From Eutrophocola sp965661105 (GTDB lineage: Bacteria; Pseudomonadota; Gammaproteobacteria; Pseudomonadales; Pseudohongiellaceae): DNA of 64,000 nucleotides. This document shows positions 59,728 to 64,000 of the stretch, one piece after another (position 1 is the stretch's first letter; each line of letters begins with the position of its first letter). The notes below the pieces were generated by a model. The model had not been told where the DNA came from and searched no databases. It saw only the letters and a list, made by a program, of their open reading frames with translations. A program made the position numbers and the translations under genes. The stretch spans positions 1 to 64,000 of the forward strand of contig CBFICR010000012.1 in the NCBI GenBank assembly GCA_965661105.1, in the 5' to 3' direction.

Positions 59728-62343
59728 ATGAAAAGCGCTGAAATCCGTCAGGCATTTCTTAACTATTTTGCCGAGCAGGGACATGATGTTGTCGCCAGCA
59801 GCTCTCTTGTGCCTGGCAATGACCCAACCCTGCTGTTTACCAATGCCGGCATGGTGCAGTTCAAGGATGTATTTCTGGGGCAGGAAAAAAGGCCCAACAG
59901 CCGAGCGACTTCCTCCCAGCGCTGCGTTCGAGCTGGTGGTAAACACAACGATCTGGAAAACGTCGGTTATACCGCACGCCACCATACCTTTTTTGAAATG
60001 CTGGGAAATTTCAGTTTTGGTGATTATTTCAAGCGTGAAGCAATCCGCTTCGCCTGGGACTTCCTGACCAAGGAATTGGGTTTACCTGAAGAAAAGCTGT
60101 GGGTGACCGTTTTTGAAGATGACGATGAGGCCGCGGATATCTGGCTGAAGGAAATGGGCGTGTCTGCTGAGCGTTTTTCACGCATGGGTGAAAAGGATAA
60201 TTTCTGGGCGATGGGGGATACCGGTCCCTGTGGTCCCTGTAGCGAAATCTTCTATGATCATGGTGAATCTGTCCCCGGAGGCCCCCCCGGTAGCCCCGAT
60301 GAGGATGGTGACCGTTATATAGAGATCTGGAACCTGGTGTTCATGCAATTCAATCGCTCTGCTGATGGCAGCATGAAGCCATTGCCAAAACCATCGGTAG
60401 ATACTGGAATGGGGCTGGAACGAATTGCGGCGGTAATGCAGAACGTTCACAGTAATTACGAGATTGATTTGTTCCAGCACATAATTCGTGAAGTGGCACG
60501 TATCAGTGGAACCCGGGATCTGAAAAACAGTTCACTGAATGTCATTGCTGACCATATCCGCTCCTGCGCCTTTCTGGTGGTTGATGGCGTTATTCCTGCC
60601 AACGAAGGCCGTGGTTATGTATTGCGTCGCATTATTCGACGGGCTATTCGTCATGGCCACAAACTGGGGATCAATGAACCCTTTTTCCATAAACTGGTAG
60701 CCCCGCTGGCAGAAGAGATGGGCGAGGCTTATCCGGAGCTGGTCAGTAATAAAACCCGCGTTGAAGAAACCCTGCTGGCTGAAGAAAAGCAGTTTTCCCG
60801 TACTCTGGACAATGGCATGTCAATTCTGGAGAAAGCCATTAGTGAACTTCAGGGTAATGTTATTCCCGGTGAAACAGTCTTTCGCCTGTACGATACCTAT
60901 GGCTTCCCGGTTGATCTTACCGGCGATATCGCGCGGGAACGCGGGCTTACCCTCGATATGGATGAATTTGAAGCAGAAATGGCGCAACAAAAAGCCCAGG
61001 CTCGCTCCGCCAGTCAATTTGAAAGCGCCGAGGCGCTTGATATCCAGCTTGAAAAGGGAACCGCCTTTGTGGGTTATAACTCCCTTGAAGCTGATGCCAC
61101 TGTGCTGGCGTTGTTTCATGAAAACCAGCCCGTTGAAAAGCTCTCTGAGGGTGAAACAGGTGTTGTGATTCTTGATACCACCCCATTTTATGCGGAATCG
61201 GGTGGTCAGGTGGGCGATTGCGGAACGCTTAAAAATTCAAAGCTGCAATTTACTGTAAAGGACACCCGCAAGCAGGGCGAGTACTTCCTGCATATCGGAA
61301 CACTTGAGCAAGGTGAGCTGGTTGTTGGTGAAACCCTCGGCTGTAGCGTAGATAATAGTCTGCGCCAGCCTATCGCCCTGAATCATTCGGCCACCCATCT
61401 TATGCACGCAGCGCTAAGAAATATTCTTGGTTCCCATGTGCAGCAGAAAGGCTCACTGGTCAGTCCCAGGTACCTGCGTTTTGACTTCTCTCATAATCAA
61501 CCGGTTAGCGAAACCGAATTGCGTCAGATTGAAACTCTGGTTAATCAGGAGATTCTGGCCAATGCAGAAGTCGGAAAACAGGTCATGTCCATGGATGAGG
61601 CCAAACAGAAAGGCGCAATGGCCCTGTTCGGTGAGAAATATGGCGATGAAGTCAGGGTTGTCAGTATGGGGGCGAAGACAGCAGAAGGGCCTGAATTTTC
61701 CATCGAATTATGTGGGGGTACCCATGTCAATCGTACCGGTGATATCGGCCTGTTCAAGATATTACAGGAGTCAGGTATTGCTGCAGGAGTCCGCCGTATA
61801 GAGGCAGTCACTGGTCTTGCTGCACTGGCCCTGGTTCAGGACAGTGAAGACCGGCTAAAGCAGATTGCCGGTGTCTTGAAGTCCGGCACTGATCTTGTGG
61901 TGGAGCGGGTAGAACAGCTCAATGCCGCTAATCGACAGCTTGAAAAAGAGCTGGATCAGCTAAAGGCCAAACTTGCCAGCTCGCAAGGCTCGGATCTGGC
62001 CTCCCAGGCTGAGGAAATTAATGGTGTGATGGTACTTGCTGCCATTGTTGAAGGTCTGGATAGCAAGGCCCTGCGCGATACGACAGACCAGTTAAAGAAT
62101 AAACTGGGCAGCGCAGTGGTTTTACTGGCCGCAATCAGTGGCGATAAGGTCAGTCTGGTGGCAGGTGTGACCAGAGATGTTACCGATCGGGTACAGGCCG
62201 GAGCCCTGGTGAATGAAGTTGCCCGAAAAGTGGGTGGAAAAGGGGGCGGCAGGCCAGACATGGCGATGGCCGGGGGAAATTCTCCAGATCAGTTGCCAGA
62301 AGCAATTTCACAAGTAAAACAATATGTTACCTCTCTTTTGTGA
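59728..62343 (+). CDS. alaS: Alanyl-tRNA synthetase
   Basis: The 871-residue protein is a full-length bacterial AlaRS. It starts with the class II catalytic core (MKSAEIRQAFLNYF, then SSLVPGNDPTLLFTNAGM and VNTH-like RAGGKHNDLENVG), followed by the tRNA-recognition helices. The editing domain has H553-S-A-T-H557 and the C662-G-G-T-H666 zinc site. The C-Ala domain at the end has KGGGRPDMAMAGG. It charges tRNA-Ala with alanine and clears mischarged serine and glycine. Its order with lysC and csrA downstream is the usual gammaproteobacterial arrangement. Confidence 0.98.
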   Translation: MKSAEIRQAFLNYFAEQGHDVVASSSLVPGNDPTLLFTNAGMVQFKDVFLGQEKRPNSRATSSQRCVRAGGKHNDLENVGYTARHHTFFEMLGNFSFGDYFKREAIRFAWDFLTKELGLPEEKLWVTVFEDDDEAADIWLKEMGVSAERFSRMGEKDNFWAMGDTGPCGPCSEIFYDHGESVPGGPPGSPDEDGDRYIEIWNLVFMQFNRSADGSMKPLPKPSVDTGMGLERIAAVMQNVHSNYEIDLFQHIIREVARISGTRDLKNSSLNVIADHIRSCAFLVVDGVIPANEGRGYVLRRIIRRAIRHGHKLGINEPFFHKLVAPLAEEMGEAYPELVSNKTRVEETLLAEEKQFSRTLDNGMSILEKAISELQGNVIPGETVFRLYDTYGFPVDLTGDIARERGLTLDMDEFEAEMAQQKAQARSASQFESAEALDIQLEKGTAFVGYNSLEADATVLALFHENQPVEKLSEGETGVVILDTTPFYAESGGQVGDCGTLKNSKLQFTVKDTRKQGEYFLHIGTLEQGELVVGETLGCSVDNSLRQPIALNHSATHLMHAALRNILGSHVQQKGSLVSPRYLRFDFSHNQPVSETELRQIETLVNQEILANAEVGKQVMSMDEAKQKGAMALFGEKYGDEVRVVSMGAKTAEGPEFSIELCGGTHVNRTGDIGLFKILQESGIAAGVRRIEAVTGLAALALVQDSEDRLKQIAGVLKSGTDLVVERVEQLNAANRQLEKELDQLKAKLASSQGSDLASQAEEINGVMVLAAIVEGLDSKALRDTTDQLKNKLGSAVVLLAAISGDKVSLVAGVTRDVTDRVQAGALVNEVARKVGGKGGGRPDMAMAGGNSPDQLPEAISQVKQYVTSLL

Positions 62344-62433
62344 TATTTCATTTTCGCAATCCCGATTGCAAAAATAAAATAACAGTTAAGATGAAATTCT
62401 ATTGGTAAACGTCTAAAGGTTAATGTCAGTATC

Positions 62434-63657
62434 ATGTTGATAGTTCAAAAATACGGTGGGACTTCAGTGGGTTCCGTCGAGAGAATCAAGGCAGTGGCCC
62501 AAAAAGTCGCTTCCTGCAAGGATCAGGGTAACCAGGTGGTTGTCGTGGTTTCCGCTATGAGCGGGGTGACCAACAATCTGACTGCCATGGCCTATGAACT
62601 GCAAAAGGTTCCGTCTCCTCGTGAGATGGATACCTTGCTTTCCACCGGTGAGCAAACAACGATTGCCTTGTTGAGCATGGCTCTTGAAGCAATAGGTTGT
62701 CCGGCTCGCTCTTATACCGGAGGGCAGGTAAGGATACTCACTGACAATGCTCACACCAAGGCAAGGATCCGGGAAATTGATGACGGTAAAATCCGTCATG
62801 ATCTGGATCAGGGCAAAGTGGTCGTTGTTGCTGGATTTCAGGGAGTGGATGAAGAAGGAAATATTACAACTTTAGGAAGAGGTGGTTCGGATACCACAGC
62901 AGTAGCGCTCGCAGCAGCACTCAAAGCAGATGAATGTCAGATCTATACTGATGTTGATGGTGTCTACACAACCGATCCCCGCGTAGTTGAAAATGCCAGA
63001 CGACTGGACAAAATCACATTTGAAGAAATGTTGGAAATGGCCAGTTTGGGGGCAAAAGTACTGCAGATTCGTTCTGTAGAATTTGCCGGAAAATATGATG
63101 TGCCCTTGCGGGTTTTATCTTCATTTGAAGATGGCCCGGGCACGTTAATAGTCTCAGAGGAAGATTTAATGATGGAAATGCCTTTAATTTCTGGCATTGC
63201 GTTCACCAGGGACGAGGCCAAATTAAGCGTAGTAGGGGTGCCGGATGTTCCCGGTATGGCCTATAAAGTGTTTGGCCCGATCAGCGATGCAAATATAGAA
63301 GTGGATGTTATTGTCCAGAATATTGGTGCCGATTTAACCAACGATATTACTTTTACAGTGCAGAAAAAGGACGCAGAAGCTGCGACCCGAATTCTGGAAA
63401 ATACTGCGAAAGAAATGGGCGCCAGAGGTATTAAAGTTGATGATAAGGTGGCAAAAGTATCACTGGTAGGCGTTGGAATGCGCTCACATGCCGGTATTGC
63501 CAGCCGTATGTTTGAAACATTGTCAAAGGAAGCGATCAATATTCAGCTAATCACCACGTCGGAAATCAAGATTTCCGTGGTCATTGAGGAAAAATACCTC
63601 GAGTCGGCAGTAAGGGCTTTGCATAGTGCATTTGGTCTGGAAACAGCGCCGGCATAA
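62434..63657 (+). CDS. lysC: Aspartate kinase
   Basis: The 407-residue protein opens with MLIVQKYGGTSVGS, the ATP-binding start of aspartokinases. VVVVSAMSGVTN, GRGGSDTTAVALA and TDVDGVYTTDPR follow in order. The C-terminal 140 residues form two ACT domains (VVGVPDVPGMAYKVF and VSLVGVGMRSHAGIASRMFE). It phosphorylates L-aspartate as the first step of lysine, threonine and methionine synthesis and is normally feedback-inhibited through the ACT domains. It lies 90 bases after alaS. No lysine riboswitch pattern is visible upstream. Confidence 0.97.
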   Translation: MLIVQKYGGTSVGSVERIKAVAQKVASCKDQGNQVVVVVSAMSGVTNNLTAMAYELQKVPSPREMDTLLSTGEQTTIALLSMALEAIGCPARSYTGGQVRILTDNAHTKARIREIDDGKIRHDLDQGKVVVVAGFQGVDEEGNITTLGRGGSDTTAVALAAALKADECQIYTDVDGVYTTDPRVVENARRLDKITFEEMLEMASLGAKVLQIRSVEFAGKYDVPLRVLSSFEDGPGTLIVSEEDLMMEMPLISGIAFTRDEAKLSVVGVPDVPGMAYKVFGPISDANIEVDVIVQNIGADLTNDITFTVQKKDAEAATRILENTAKEMGARGIKVDDKVAKVSLVGVGMRSHAGIASRMFETLSKEAINIQLITTSEIKISVVIEEKYLESAVRALHSAFGLETAPA

Positions 63658-63824
63658 TTTGTAAAAGCAAAAACCGCTAAGCCATGAATGAGGTTGAATC
63701 TGTATACGTAGTCCATTTTTAGTTGGTCAGCGTAGATAAGACTTCAGTAGATTAGCTTGCAAGACACTATGAACAGTCAGCTTGAATAGAGTGTGCTGGG
63801 CATGGAAACTTAGAGGAACTAGTA

Positions 63825-64000
63825 ATGTTGATTTTAACCCGCCGGGTAGGCGAAACACTTATGGTTGGTGACGAAGTCACAGTAACTGTCCTGGGTGTGA
63901 AGGGAAATCAGGTACGTATAGGTGTAAATGCACCTAAGGACGTTGCAGTTCACAGGGAAGAGATCTACGACAGAATCAAGAAAGAAGGAGATAGTGGGGA
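63825..64000 (+). CDS. csrA: Carbon storage regulator CsrA (3' end beyond window)
   Basis: ATG 63825 follows a purine-rich AGAGGAAC. The first 58 codons read MLILTRRVGETLMVGDEV, TVTVLGVKGNQVRIGVNAPK and AVHREEIYDRIKKEGDSG, which is nearly the entire CsrA protein (about 60-65 residues). Residues of the two RNA-binding faces (RR near the N-terminus and RE near the C-terminus) are present. It binds GGA motifs in mRNA leaders as a dimer and represses or stabilises messages. The stop lies outside. Confidence 0.97.
   Translation, partial: MLILTRRVGETLMVGDEVTVTVLGVKGNQVRIGVNAPKDVAVHREEIYDRIKKEGDSG

Noticed and set aside
62344..62433. Lysine riboswitch upstream of lysC
   Set aside because: Only 90 bases separate alaS and lysC, too short for the conserved lysine aptamer, and no helix set is seen.
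63658..63824. Small gene or RNA between lysC and csrA
   Set aside because: No frame with a ribosome site and no stable hairpin was seen in these 167 bases.

Overview
The window is a chromosomal segment of a gammaproteobacterium, probably marine and heterotrophic. This is inferred from the alaS - lysC - csrA order at the right end, the gammaproteobacterial SirB2, YadG/YadH, AI-2E and Ada-type genes, and the many secreted NTF2-like, amidohydrolase and TonB-receptor genes common in oligotrophic marine lineages. I saw no tRNA, rRNA, CRISPR array, insertion sequence or prophage. Base composition is moderate and looks even throughout.

Layout. 1-5774: a chaperone-usher pilus operon on the + strand, with the end of one subunit, a paralogous subunit, a second small subunit, a PapD-like chaperone and a CS1/TcfC-like usher that carries an extra NTF2-like domain and an acidic linker. 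5776-12460: a minus-strand block with a solo receiver protein, an ABC-2 exporter pair, a secreted ankyrin protein paired with a DUF1552 protein, and a metallo-beta-lactamase-fold protein whose metal site is largely destroyed. 12738-18536: an MFS carrier of the aromatic-acid type, a small secreted Cys-containing protein, a YadG/YadH-like exporter, and the first 'WEGDTLV protein + DUF6152' pair. 18681-27367: an NTF2/SDR/LigI-like operon, SirB2, an amidohydrolase, and several secreted NTF2/SnoaL-like proteins. 27521-33733: a PQQ-type sugar dehydrogenase, a MBL/GT2/sulfotransferase operon, and a glycerate-kinase-like plus GlcD-like pair. 33786-36595: two more 'WEGDTLV + DUF6152' pairs arranged divergently. 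36675-50689: cytochromes c, a Fur-box-preceded PepSY membrane protein, a MATE pump, a TauD-like dioxygenase, acetoacetyl-CoA ligase, a lipoprotein peptidase translationally coupled to a NatAB-like ABC exporter, and DUF6498 and DUF4159 proteins. 50751-64000: YdhR-like protein, peroxiredoxin, AraC-MGMT fusion, DASS carrier, AI-2E permease, TonB receptor, alpha/beta hydrolase, then alaS, lysC and the start of csrA.

Most notable. A two-gene module (secreted protein with a C..GF.R / G.WEGDTLV core, followed by a DUF6152 protein) occurs three times, always in the same gene order. This is the best candidate here for an undescribed system. Other points are the NTF2-usher fusion, the MBL protein with substituted metal ligands, at least six NTF2-like domains in one window, short tandem repeats starting just after stop codons, and a composite inverted-repeat element with REP-like palindromes at 22376-22541. 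Functions inferred from family resemblance come from reading the sequence alone; no searches were run.
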